The notes below the pieces were generated by a model, which searched no databases, was not told the origin of the DNA, and saw only the letters and a list, made by a program, of their open reading frames with translations. 64,000 nt of DNA, from assembly GCA_027858995.1 (NCBI GenBank), contig JAQIBP010000056.1, positions 1 through 64,000 on the forward strand, written 5' to 3'. This document shows positions 21,186-30,355 of the stretch, piece by piece. Every line of letters begins with the position of its first letter. Position 1 is the stretch's first letter. The translations under genes were made by a program, and so were the position numbers. The stretch is from Deltaproteobacteria bacterium. GTDB lineage: Bacteria; Desulfobacterota; Desulfobacteria; Desulfobacterales; Desulfobacteraceae.

Positions 21186-22915
21186 TCTTTTTCTCCGGTC
21201 GATAATAATGCAATCATGGGTTTGGTTTTTTCCGGGGCTATATTCAGATAATTAAATGATTCAGCCATAATGGCTTTAAATGCAGGAGCTGCCACATCTC
21301 CACCATAATATTGTTTTTTGGGCTCATCAATGACCACAAGAATTGCAAGTTCAGAATTGTTTTTTGGTGCAAAGCCTGCAAAAATAGAAGTGTATTTTTT
21401 CTTGGAATATCCTTTTGCGTTTTTTAATGCTTTTTGAGCAGTTCCTGTTTTTCCGCACACTGTATATCCGTCAATAGCTGCCTTTACACCTGTCCCATCA
21501 TCATCTACCACAAGGTTCATCATGTTTTTAACCTGAAGAGCGCTTTTTTTGGATATGACCTGTCGTATGGTTTGAGGATGATATGCGTGAAGTGTTTTTC
21601 CCTTGCTGGAGACAATTTTTTTAATCAGCATGGGTTTCATAAGTTTACCAGCATTGGCAATTGCACTGATACCACTTAAAAGCTGAATGGCTGAAACTGA
21701 TACTCCCTGACCAAAAGAGATGGCACCTCTATCTATGTTAGACCATTTATTATATGGAATAAGCCTGCCTGATGTCTCGCCAGGACTTGCAATTTTTGTT
21801 TTATCTCCAAATCCAAAATCTGCAAGGTAATTGTGCAAAACTTTATCTCCAATGGCCTCAGCAATTTTTACCGTTCCTATATTACTTGAGAATTTTATTA
21901 TCTGGTTAATGGAAAGCCATGCATGGGAATGGGTGTCATGTATGGTAAAAGTCCCTATCTTATAGGTGCCGTTTTCACAAAAAAAGATGGAATTTGGAGC
22001 AAGACCTTTTTCAAGCGCTGCTGCTGCCGTAAAAACCTTCATGGCAGATCCTGGTTCAAATGCATCTGTAACCGCACGGTTGCGGTAAATTGTATTATTA
22101 TATCCTTTGAAATTGTTGGGGTTGAATTCAGGGAAATGAGCAATGGAGAGGACTTCTCCTGTTGTAGGCCTCATTACAATAGCCATTCCAGACTTTGCCC
22201 TATGTTTTTTTACAGTTTTTTCAAGGGTCTGTTCACTTAAGAATTGTATTTTCTTATCAATGGTTAAGACTATTGAATTTCCTTTTAAATCCTTTCTTCT
22301 TTTTTTATCAAGATTGAGAATTCCTCCATTCCCATCCCGTTTGATCCTTATTTTTGAACTGCTGCCTTCAAGAAAAGAGTTGTACTTAAACTCAAGACCT
22401 TCAAGTCCGGTGTTGTCATTGCCTGTGAATCCTATAATTTGGGCGGCAAGATGTTTGTTGGGATAAAACCTTTTTGAATCATTTTCAAAATAGATTCCCT
22501 GCAGGTTCAATTTTTTTATCTCATTGGCCTGATCAGGGGGAACTCTTCTTTTTACCCAGGCAAACATATGCTTTGTGGAGAGTTTTGTTTGAAGTGTCTT
22601 TTTATTGATACCCAAAATTTTGGAAAGCTTTTGAGCAGTAATATGAGGATCTTTTATCTTTTTTGGGCAGGCAGTAATGGAAATGGCATCAATGGAAGTT
22701 GCAAGTTCATACATTTTTCTGTCAAGGATCTGCCCTCTTTCTCCTTTAATAGTTATATAGCTTGCATAGTCATTCTCAGCTTTTTTTGTGAGATTTTCGG
22801 CCTGAAAAATTTGAATATCAAAGGACTTTGCTCCAAGCAGGAAAATTATTACAACAATCAGAATCTGGATGAAAATGATTCGTTGTGTGATCCCTTTGTT
22901 AAAATCCTTTGACAT
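21182..22915 (-). CDS. ftsI: Peptidoglycan D,D-transpeptidase FtsI/PBP3
   Basis: EPGSAMKVFTAAAAL (SxxK), SSN, KTGTAQK; single N-terminal TM. Confidence 0.95.
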   Translation of the reverse strand: MSKDFNKGITQRIIFIQILIVVIIFLLGAKSFDIQIFQAENLTKKAENDYASYITIKGERGQILDRKMYELATSIDAISITACPKKIKDPHITAQKLSKILGINKKTLQTKLSTKHMFAWVKRRVPPDQANEIKKLNLQGIYFENDSKRFYPNKHLAAQIIGFTGNDNTGLEGLEFKYNSFLEGSSSKIRIKRDGNGGILNLDKKRRKDLKGNSIVLTIDKKIQFLSEQTLEKTVKKHRAKSGMAIVMRPTTGEVLSIAHFPEFNPNNFKGYNNTIYRNRAVTDAFEPGSAMKVFTAAAALEKGLAPNSIFFCENGTYKIGTFTIHDTHSHAWLSINQIIKFSSNIGTVKIAEAIGDKVLHNYLADFGFGDKTKIASPGETSGRLIPYNKWSNIDRGAISFGQGVSVSAIQLLSGISAIANAGKLMKPMLIKKIVSSKGKTLHAYHPQTIRQVISKKSALQVKNMMNLVVDDDGTGVKAAIDGYTVCGKTGTAQKALKNAKGYSKKKYTSIFAGFAPKNNSELAILVVIDEPKKQYYGGDVAAPAFKAIMAESFNYLNIAPEKTKPMIALLSTGEKE

Positions 22916-23247
22916 TAATATTCCTTCCCTTTGGTTTCTGTTGCTGGAAAATATATTGTCTGATTTATAGTGACTGTTGAAAGATTTAATCTGGTTTTTG
23001 CAATCCTTGTAATTCGTTCGTCTGATTTCAGACGGTTTCTTTCAATGGATAGAGCCTTTTGATAGTCACTCTTTTCTGCAAGTGTTTTCTGGAGAGTGGA
23101 TATTTGAAGGATAGTTTGTGTGGATTCTGTCCTGACCCAGGTATAAGCCAAAAGTTCGCAAAAGACTATGCAAATAATGGCAATCCAATAGAATTCAGCC
23201 TTTTTGGGCGGTATGATTTTCCTGCGTATGTTATTTTTAATTGTCAT
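22915..23247 (-). CDS. ftsL: FtsL-like septum protein
   Basis: Small bitopic coiled-coil protein between rsmH and ftsI. Confidence 0.75.
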   Translation of the reverse strand: MTIKNNIRRKIIPPKKAEFYWIAIICIVFCELLAYTWVRTESTQTILQISTLQKTLAEKSDYQKALSIERNRLKSDERITRIAKTRLNLSTVTINQTIYFPATETKGKEY

Positions 23248-23250
23248 ATG

Positions 23251-24189
23251 TTAGAGTTTTTGTCCTACTCTCAGTTTTGAGCTTCTTGCCATGGGGTTTA
23301 ATTCAATTTCTTTTCTTGTGGGAATTAATGGTTTCCTGAAAACTGATTTCATTGTTGGAATAAAGCCGCATAAACAGACAGGAAGCTCTTTGGGGCATGT
23401 GCAGCCCTCTTCAAATTTGCGTAATGCCTGTTTTACGATTCGATCTTCAAGGGAATGGAAAGAGATAACACACAGACGTCCTCCCTTTTTGAGAAGGGAT
23501 GGTACTCTCTCCATAAATTTTTCAAGTTTTTCCAACTCTCTGTTTACTGCAATCCTCAATGCCTGGAATACCCTTGTTGCAGGATGAATACGCTGACTGA
23601 ATACATTTTTTGCTGGAATGGCCATTTTAACTATTTGTGCAAGTTCAGAACTTGTATGGATGTCTTTATCTTTTCTTGTTTCCACAATCTTTTTAGCAAC
23701 CCGCCTTGAAAATTTTTCTTCACCAAATTTAAAGAAGATGTCTACCAGCTCATTTTCCGGGTATGAATTAATTATTTTTGACGCTGTCAGGTCGTTTCGA
23801 ATGTCCATTCGCATATCCAATGGTTCGTTTTTATTAAAGCTGAACCCGCGCCTGGCGTTTTTTAATTGGTTCAGTGAAAAACCCAGGTCAAGGATTATTG
23901 AGTCTACACCTTCTATTCCATTTGAATTCAATATTGCTGGAAGATCGATAAAATTGTCGTGAAACAGGCGTACATTTTTTTTAAAAGGAGCTAAGATTTT
24001 TTTTGCATGGGTAATTGCATCCAGATCCTGATCAATACCAAAGAGTATCCCGTCCGGCAGTATCTGCTGTATTGTTGCAAGTGCATGACCTGCTCCACCC
24101 AGAGTACAGTCAACACAAATGTTTCCGGGTTTAAGATTCTGGTACTCATGCACCTCGTCAGGCATTACAGACCTATGCTCAAATCCCAT
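23251..24189 (-). CDS. rsmH: 16S rRNA m4C1402 methyltransferase
   Basis: HRSVMPDEV, DCTLGGAGHA, LDLGFSLNQL, ARVFQALRIAVN, VISFHSLEDRIVK. Confidence 0.97.
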   Translation of the reverse strand: MGFEHRSVMPDEVHEYQNLKPGNICVDCTLGGAGHALATIQQILPDGILFGIDQDLDAITHAKKILAPFKKNVRLFHDNFIDLPAILNSNGIEGVDSIILDLGFSLNQLKNARRGFSFNKNEPLDMRMDIRNDLTASKIINSYPENELVDIFFKFGEEKFSRRVAKKIVETRKDKDIHTSSELAQIVKMAIPAKNVFSQRIHPATRVFQALRIAVNRELEKLEKFMERVPSLLKKGGRLCVISFHSLEDRIVKQALRKFEEGCTCPKELPVCLCGFIPTMKSVFRKPLIPTRKEIELNPMARSSKLRVGQKL

Positions 24190-24193
24190 TGTA

Positions 24194-24634
24194 CTACAGC
24201 CCCAGGGAAGCTATTTCCTCTTTTACTTCCTCTTTTTTAAGTTTCTGCTCCATCTCTTTATTGATTTTATCCCATTGATCCCGGTCCCAGATTTCAAAAC
24301 GATCCAGATTGCCCACAAGAACAATATCTTTTTCAAGATTTGCATATTCTCTTAAACTCTTCGGGATCAGTATACGATCTTGTCTGTCACACATACATTC
24401 ACAGGAATTGCCAAGGAAAAATCTTCTAAAATCTGCCATGGCATTGGTTTTTGTTGATAAGATCTTGTTTTCAACTTTTTCCCATTCACTGAAAGTATAA
24501 GCGTATAAGCAGTCATCCTTGTTTGAAATCATGACACCATAGATTTTATCTGATTTTAGGATATTCCTGAATCTTGACGGAATAATGATCCTGCCTTTAG
24601 CATCAATTGTATGAAAGGAGCTTGATCGAAACAC
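24194..24634 (-). CDS. mraZ: Transcriptional regulator MraZ
   Basis: Two SpoVT-AbrB-like halves (HTIDAKGRIIIPSRFR; CDRQDRILIPKSLREYA). Confidence 0.95.
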   Translation of the reverse strand: MFRSSSFHTIDAKGRIIIPSRFRNILKSDKIYGVMISNKDDCLYAYTFSEWEKVENKILSTKTNAMADFRRFFLGNSCECMCDRQDRILIPKSLREYANLEKDIVLVGNLDRFEIWDRDQWDKINKEMEQKLKKEEVKEEIASLGL

Positions 24635-24665
24635 TTATTTAAGCCTTGTTTAAACTACATTAATA

Positions 24666-24719
24666 TCCACTTTCCACCACCGTAATCCACACTTTTACGA
24701 AAAATATTAGCTATGTCAA
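24666..24719 (-). promoter_or_regulatory. mraZ promoter region: TTGACA -35-like hexamer and three GTGG(A/T) MraZ boxes at 10-bp period
   Basis: Minus strand TTGACA...GTGGATTACG-GTGGTGGAAA-GTGGAT; boxes at 24686-24690, 24676-24680, 24666-24670. Confidence 0.7.
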
Positions 24720-25023
24720 GTAAAAAATTAATTTTTTTTTAAAAAAAGAAAGTTATATCGCTAATTATATCAATGATTTTTGCTGAATCTATAAAATGTA
24801 ATTTTGTGGGACTGTAGTTTGGCATGATATATTAATATTGCAATCATAGTCGATAAAAATTTTGAGAAAGACATATTATCAGGGCTTGTCTGCTATAAGT
24901 GGAATAAAGTGGAGTTAGTTTGTGCAGTTAATTGATATGAGTGTTAGATATGGACTGATCTCTTTTTGAAAAAATAGATATATCCTAAAGAGAGATCAGA
25001 AGGTTGAAGAGTTACTGTTTGAT

Positions 25024-25239
25024 TTATTTCTCCTGCCAGACAGGGTTGCGTTTTCCAAAAAAAGCATTGACTCCCTCTTTTGCATCATCTGTGGTGCACA
25101 ATCTGGCAAAAGATTCATTCATATAGGAAAATTGCTCTTTATAATTCATATCTTCGGCATGATAATCTGTTTCAAGGCAAAGTTTGGCTGCCCTTAATTT
25201 AAATTCACTATTGTACTTTCTCTTTTTTCTTTTTCCCAT
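25024..25239 (-). pseudogene. Fragment/chimeric small ORF; C-terminus resembles enoyl-CoA hydratase C-terminus
   Basis: ...MNESFARLCTTDDAKEGVNAFFGKRNPVWQEK is crotonase-like; basic N-terminus RKKRKYNSEFKLRAAKL resembles IS3 OrfA-like N-termini. Confidence 0.45.
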
Positions 25240-25347
25240 TTTAAGCTCCTTTGTGTTTTATTCTTTTTACACATACGAAGCAGAAAGTGTCTACTGGTTT
25301 AAAGAAAGATCAGTCTGTTGAGCATTAACTATAATATTACATTTTTT

Positions 25348-25707
25348 TTACCAATGGCCGTCTTTATTTGCACCATCAGCAAAGACAATATTGCCCTGGT
25401 TGTATTTTTCTATTACATCAATTATTTTACCTGTTTGATCATTTGCAACTTTGACACCGGCTGCTTCCAGTGTTTGAAATGCATTGGGACCACAGAATCC
25501 TGTTAATAGCACTTCAGCGTCGTTATCACTGATCATTGCCGCAGCCTGAATACCAGCCCCTTTAAAAGAATTTTTATTTGTTGAATTATCCAATGCTTTA
25601 AATTCAAGTGTTTGTGTGTCCACTATGATAATATACGCAGCTCTTCCAAATCTTGGATCGAGCTGGGATTCCAGGGTGTCTCCCTGTGATGTGACAGCTA
25701 TTTTCAT
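25348..25707 (-). CDS. Dinitrogenase iron-molybdenum cofactor (NifX/NifB C-terminal/ORP-like) protein
   Basis: MKIAVTSQGDTLESQLDPRFGRAAYIIIVD; LTGFCGPNAFQTLEAAGVKV. Confidence 0.88.
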   Translation of the reverse strand: MKIAVTSQGDTLESQLDPRFGRAAYIIIVDTQTLEFKALDNSTNKNSFKGAGIQAAAMISDNDAEVLLTGFCGPNAFQTLEAAGVKVANDQTGKIIDVIEKYNQGNIVFADGANKDGHW

Positions 25708-25777
25708 ATTAATAGTCTCCTCTTATAATAAACAAACCACATAGTTAATGAGTGAGAACCCATGTTTGGATGAGAAA

Positions 25778-26164
25778 TTACATTTGTCCGCCACCACCAC
25801 CACAGACCTGATCATTTGAAATTTCAGTCAGCTTGCCGGCAATAAGATCTTTTACTACAGGTTCTATTTCAGCTCGTTGATCATCATGATATACATCAAT
25901 GCCCACTTGTTTGAACCCCATCAATGGACGCATTCCAATTCCTCCGACAATCAAGGCATTGACACTGTTGTCAGATAAAAGATTTACCGGGACCATGCAT
26001 CCGCCCTGGACATGCTCCTGATTTTGGAGGATAGATACTTCTTTGATTTCACCGTTTTCCACATCAACCAGGGTAAAGACGTCGCAATGACCAAAATGTC
26101 CTGCTCTTGTTCCGTCAAGTCCGCCCTGTCCGTTTGAAGGGATTGCAATTTTTCCGTTTTCCAT
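25778..26164 (-). CDS. Dinitrogenase iron-molybdenum cofactor family protein
   Basis: KIAIPSNGQGGLDGTRAGHFGHCDVFTLVD; VGGIGMRPLMGFKQVGIDVY; Gly-rich CGGGGGQM tail. Confidence 0.88.
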   Translation of the reverse strand: MENGKIAIPSNGQGGLDGTRAGHFGHCDVFTLVDVENGEIKEVSILQNQEHVQGGCMVPVNLLSDNSVNALIVGGIGMRPLMGFKQVGIDVYHDDQRAEIEPVVKDLIAGKLTEISNDQVCGGGGGQM

Positions 26165-26267
26165 AATTTTTAACTCCTATATTTTAACTTCCTGATAAAT
26201 GTTCAATCTAAAAGTTCATCAGCTATTTTAAGAATACCTGCTGAAACTTTTGATTATCACCCCAGTA

Positions 26268-27173
26268 TCAAGCATTTGGGATGAATATATTATTTGCAGC
26301 AGGAGTGTTAAACTCCGGCATGGCTATAATTGTATTCCAAATTTTTTTAATGTCAATACTGGCCTGCGAATTTTTGCTGTACTCAAAAATAGTTTTTGCC
26401 TGGATCATGGCGTGTGTAAAAGTCTCATCAAAAGGAATCTTACCCACAACTTTAATGCTCTTCTCCTGGGCAAGCTCTTCAATCTTTTTTGTTTGATCAA
26501 AATTGAGATCAAATTTATTTATTAAGACCATGGCAGGAACATTAAAATGTCTGGACAGCTCTCCTACTCTCTCCATGTCATGAAGTCCTGTAACAGTTGG
26601 TTCAGCAACAATTAAAATAGCTGTTGCCTGACCAATGGATGCAATAACCGGGCATCCAATGCCTGGAGGGCCATCTGTAAGGATCAGGTCTAAATCTTGT
26701 TTTAGGGCAATTTTTTTTGCCTCCTGCCTTACAAGGGAAACCAGTTTTCCTGAATTTTCCTGGGCAATGCCAAGTCTTGCGTGAACCATGGGGCCAAACC
26801 TTGTATTTGAAATATGCCACTGTCCGCATATGACTTCTGGAAAGTCAATAGCCTCTTCCGGGCATAAATCAAAGCAGATTCCGCATCCTTCACATTCAAC
26901 GGGATCAACTTTAAATGTGTCGCTTATGGCATCAAACCTGCATACTTCAATACATTTGCCGCACTCAGTGCATTTATCCTTATTAATAACAGCTTCATTG
27001 CCACCTTTAAAATCCGAAGTTTTGTTAAAGTCAGGATTCAGGATCAAATGAAGATCTGCTGCATCAACATCAGCATCACACATCACCATGTTTTCAGCCA
27101 GGGATGCAAAAGCTGCTGTAATACTTGTTTTTCCTGTGCCGCCTTTTCCACTTAAAATAACCAGTTCTCTCAT
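26268..27173 (-). CDS. MinD/Mrp-type ATPase with inserted 2x[4Fe-4S] ferredoxin domain
   Basis: LSGKGGTGKTSITAAFA; CTECGKCIEVCRF, CEGCGICFDLCPEEAI; DGPPGIGCPVIAS. Confidence 0.92.
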   Translation of the reverse strand: MRELVILSGKGGTGKTSITAAFASLAENMVMCDADVDAADLHLILNPDFNKTSDFKGGNEAVINKDKCTECGKCIEVCRFDAISDTFKVDPVECEGCGICFDLCPEEAIDFPEVICGQWHISNTRFGPMVHARLGIAQENSGKLVSLVRQEAKKIALKQDLDLILTDGPPGIGCPVIASIGQATAILIVAEPTVTGLHDMERVGELSRHFNVPAMVLINKFDLNFDQTKKIEELAQEKSIKVVGKIPFDETFTHAMIQAKTIFEYSKNSQASIDIKKIWNTIIAMPEFNTPAANNIFIPNA

Positions 27174-27176
27174 TTG

Positions 27177-28025
27177 TTATACCCCCTTGGCTTCCACTAA
27201 TTGCCTGATCTTCTCAAACAATATGTGAAACTTTTTTTTATACTCGGGAAGTCTGTCCACAATCATCTCGCCTTTAGAATAGATTTGTGCAATTTTTTTA
27301 TCAAAAGGTATTTCCATGAGTATGGGTATGCCTTCCTTTTGGGCATAACTTTTAACGTCATCATTTCCAAGACCGGCCCTGTTGATAACAAGACCATGGG
27401 GAATGTCAAGGATTTTTACGGTTTCAACGGCAAGTTTGAGATCGTGGAGACCAAAAGGTGTAGGCTCTGTTACCAAAAGGATAAAATCAGCTTTACTCAT
27501 TGCAGCAATCACAGGGCATGAAGTTCCTGGAGGTGCATCAATAATGGTTACAGCATCAGGATCACTGTATGATCTTACTTTTTTAATAATAGGAGGCACC
27601 ATTACCTGACCTATGTCAAGACGGCCATGTATAAATGAGATGTCTCCGGTTTTCCCGTGTTCGATTTCACCAAGGGATCTTGCTTTTTCAATAATGGCAT
27701 CTTCAGGGCAGATCTCAAAACAGCCTCCACATGAGTGGCAAAGGTTTTCAAAGATCAGGACATCTTTTTTTAATACAGCAATGGCACCAAACCTGCAAAT
27801 ATCCATGCATTTTTTACAAAAAGTGCATTTTTCAAGATCAATTTGGGGGACAGGAGCCAAAACCGGTTCATTTTTTTCTATTATGGGATTTAAAAAAAGA
27901 TGTGCATTGGGTTCTTCAACATCACAGTCAAGAAGCTGCACCTCCTGATCAATAGAGAGGGCAAGATTGGTGGAGACTGTTGTCTTTCCGGTTCCTCCCT
28001 TGCCGCTTGCAATACTGATAATCAT
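27177..28025 (-). CDS. MinD/Mrp-type ATPase with inserted 2x[4Fe-4S] ferredoxin domain
   Basis: IASGKGGTGKTTVSTNLA; CTFCKKCMDICRF, CHSCGGCFEICPEDAI; DAPPGTSCPVIAA. Confidence 0.92.
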   Translation of the reverse strand: MIISIASGKGGTGKTTVSTNLALSIDQEVQLLDCDVEEPNAHLFLNPIIEKNEPVLAPVPQIDLEKCTFCKKCMDICRFGAIAVLKKDVLIFENLCHSCGGCFEICPEDAIIEKARSLGEIEHGKTGDISFIHGRLDIGQVMVPPIIKKVRSYSDPDAVTIIDAPPGTSCPVIAAMSKADFILLVTEPTPFGLHDLKLAVETVKILDIPHGLVINRAGLGNDDVKSYAQKEGIPILMEIPFDKKIAQIYSKGEMIVDRLPEYKKKFHILFEKIRQLVEAKGV

Positions 28026-28429
28026 CAGTTCCCTTCTCCTTTCAAGCTGTTTGTCTCTCCAGCTATTTTATCGATGCGGTCCAGATGATCCATGAGATTC
28101 CGGATATCCTGCATTCCTGGTTCCAATGGAAACTGCATTAAAACACCCAGACCTTCATAAGCTTCATGAAAATCTTTATGGGGGAGTTGACTTAATACCA
28201 CACTATTCATCATGGCATCTTGAAAAAGAGCTTTTTCAATAAGCTTTCTGCCTGTCATGTCTGGCAGCTCTTCACTGATTATGAAAAGGTCAAATTTTTT
28301 ATGGGAGAGAGTTGACAGGGCTTTTTGTGCAGAATCCACCCATTGAGTAGTTGTTTTATCTTTAGAAAATGCAGGTTCAATTTTTTTAAAAACAGTTTTT
28401 TCCTGGCTTACCAGCAGTATATTGGCCAT
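28025..28429 (-). CDS. Degenerate receiver (pseudo-REC) domain protein
   Basis: Receiver-like fold pattern (ILLVSQEKTV...DLFIISEELPDMTG) but lacking DD and phosphoacceptor Asp. Confidence 0.65.
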   Translation of the reverse strand: MANILLVSQEKTVFKKIEPAFSKDKTTTQWVDSAQKALSTLSHKKFDLFIISEELPDMTGRKLIEKALFQDAMMNSVVLSQLPHKDFHEAYEGLGVLMQFPLEPGMQDIRNLMDHLDRIDKIAGETNSLKGEGN

Positions 28430-28559
28430 ATATTATCTTCCTTTGCATTTTTAATTTTCACAGGTTTCCCCGGGCTGTTAAAAAAGATGATTTTTACTGC
28501 TTCTGTTCTGTAGAGAGCAGAAGCTCTTTTATTTTGTAACAGCTTTTGAGGTATTATTA

Positions 28560-28955
28560 TCATGACTTTTCAGAAGTCAAATCGGTAAGGGCAAGATATA
28601 ATGCTCCAACTGCAAGTTCAGCGCAATGGAAGTGATCTTCAGGAAGGGTTTGTAAAAATTTATTGATTTTTTCCGGTGAAACCTTCCATGCAGTTTCAAT
28701 GGTTTTTCCCTGGATAAATTTTGCCACGGTATTGCAGCAGGCAGTTGTATTCATACAGCCTTGTACCAAAAATGAGGAAGATTCAATTGTGCTGTTCTTA
28801 CTCTTTAAGAAAAATTCTACTGTATCACCACAGTCGCCTGTTCTTGTTCCATATCCGTCTGGATTGGTAATTTTTTCAATTCTGTCTGTTCTCAAGGCCA
28901 TCTCTATATATTTTATTGAGTGAGTTTGAAAAAAATCTGTACTATAATTAAGCAT
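28560..28955 (-). CDS. NifU N-terminal-like iron-sulfur cluster scaffold protein
   Basis: GDCGDTVEFFLKSKNSTIESSSFLVQGCMNTTACCNTVAKFIQGKTIETA; EDHFHCAELAVGAL. Confidence 0.75.
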   Translation of the reverse strand: MLNYSTDFFQTHSIKYIEMALRTDRIEKITNPDGYGTRTGDCGDTVEFFLKSKNSTIESSSFLVQGCMNTTACCNTVAKFIQGKTIETAWKVSPEKINKFLQTLPEDHFHCAELAVGALYLALTDLTSEKS

Positions 28956-29260
28956 AACTGTTTTCCATTATTTTTTCATTTCTTACAAAACCAATATCTG
29001 TTTTGTGCTTTTACAGGAAAAAAGCTACAGTTTTATATTAAATCATCAGTTTTTTATGTCCTTATGCTATTCTAAATTAGCATAAAACATGCCAGCAACT
29101 TTGAATCAGCTTAAATCCCAACGATATCAACTGGTTTGTGCTGCAGTAGATCAGAAGTGGCTTTATTTTTGGTGCTTAATTTAGAATATTTTCGAAATAT
29201 TTTTTTGCAAAATTACGAATTTTTATAAATTTACTATAACCCGATAAAGAATTTTATGTA

Positions 29261-29462
29261 ACCCGTTACAGGCTGCTTACCTTACGTCCGCTGGATGGAC
29301 ATTGCAACAAGTTCTAAGATCACCTTCGCTGACCGCCATGAACTCGCTCATGCTTCGCTCAAACAACATGGCGGCTTAACCGCTACGGTAATCAAGAACT
29401 TATAAGCAAAGATCCATAATGCTCCCATAAGGCAAACAGCCTTACACTGGCTGGTGCAGCAA
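29261..29462. repeat. 202-bp structured repeat, copy A
   Basis: ACCCGTTACAGGCTG...GTGCAGCAA closely matches 46385-46586; contains CCGCCATG...CATGGCGG inverted repeat. Confidence 0.9.
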
Positions 29463-29606
29463 GTTTGAAAAGACTTCATATACATCAAAGATTGCATAGC
29501 TGTCATGATCAAAGATAATCAGCTTGTTGCCAATTCTTCTTCCATTTTCAACCCTAATTGTAGCCTTCCCCTTTTTAGTTCCAAACAAAAGTAGAAACTT
29601 CGGGCG
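29443..29606 (-). pseudogene. C-terminal remnant of an unidentified protein
   Basis: Open minus frame IRPKFLLLFGTKKGKATIRVENGRRIGNKLIIFDHDSYAIFDVYEVFSNLLHQPV* with no start; ends inside repeat copy A. Confidence 0.35.
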
Positions 29607-29692
29607 AATTTAGCATGAGATAATACATAATTAATTTGTACACTTCTTTGATTGACACTTCAAAAGGTTTAACTATATATTTTTAAAAAACT

Positions 29693-30196
29693 ATGATAAT
29701 CAAAAAGAATAGCATAGTACATATAAGAGTTGGTAGGAGCAATAATATGGATTTTCTGAATAAAATTCCTAATTGGCTGAGATGGGTTTTGTCGTTGCCC
29801 ATAGCTCTATTAGCGCTTTTTATTTCTTATCCACTTATCATAATTTTAAATAAAATTACTATGATTGGTATAGGGGAAGGTTTTTTAACAAATCTTGTAA
29901 TACTATTACTGGCTAACCTATGGAGTGCAGCTGCTTTTATATGGGTCGGCGCGATAATAACACCACGTCATAATTTTATTGTTGCGGTTATTTTTGCAGT
30001 TTTCTACAGTTTTATACTTGGAGCATCGTTTTTTGCAAAATTTTCACTCGGGTCCAAATCGAGCATAACCTGGCTGGAAATGACTATAACGGTAATCGCT
30101 GGACTAGTCGCGGCTGTCGGAGTGGTTTATCATTTTTATGAGAATGAGACAAAGGTGAAAACCCACATTGAAAGCTATGATAGTGAATTATATTAG
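29693..30196 (+). CDS. Hypothetical membrane protein (about 4 TM)
   Basis: Hydrophobic segments LSLPIALLALFISYPLIIIL, FLTNLVILLLANLW, FIVAVIFAVFYSFILG, MTITVIAGLVAAVGVVYHF. Confidence 0.6.
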   Translation: MIIKKNSIVHIRVGRSNNMDFLNKIPNWLRWVLSLPIALLALFISYPLIIILNKITMIGIGEGFLTNLVILLLANLWSAAAFIWVGAIITPRHNFIVAVIFAVFYSFILGASFFAKFSLGSKSSITWLEMTITVIAGLVAAVGVVYHFYENETKVKTHIESYDSELY

Positions 30197-30355
30197 ATAG
30201 TTGGCTCTTAACTACCGACTTCATTGTATTGTAGGTGCTGAGCCGTTTGGAAAAGTTTTGGCTTTTTGAAACTTATCAAACATGAACAAGGTTAGTGGAA
30301 ATTTTCCCTGCAAACGGTGAACCTTAGTATTAAACTTGTTAAATGGTTTTAAAAA

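Noticed and set aside
28498-28540. Hairpin GCTTCTG...CAGAAGC followed by TCTTTTATTTT as a terminator
   Set aside because: T-run is on the plus strand while both flanking genes are minus strand, so its role as a terminator here is doubtful
30221-30340. Hairpin CCGTTTGGAAAA/TTTTCCCTGCAAACGG as another attC
   Set aside because: Inverted repeat is visible but lacks convincing RYYYAAC/GTTRRRY ends and sits ~45 nt after the ORF; left uncalled
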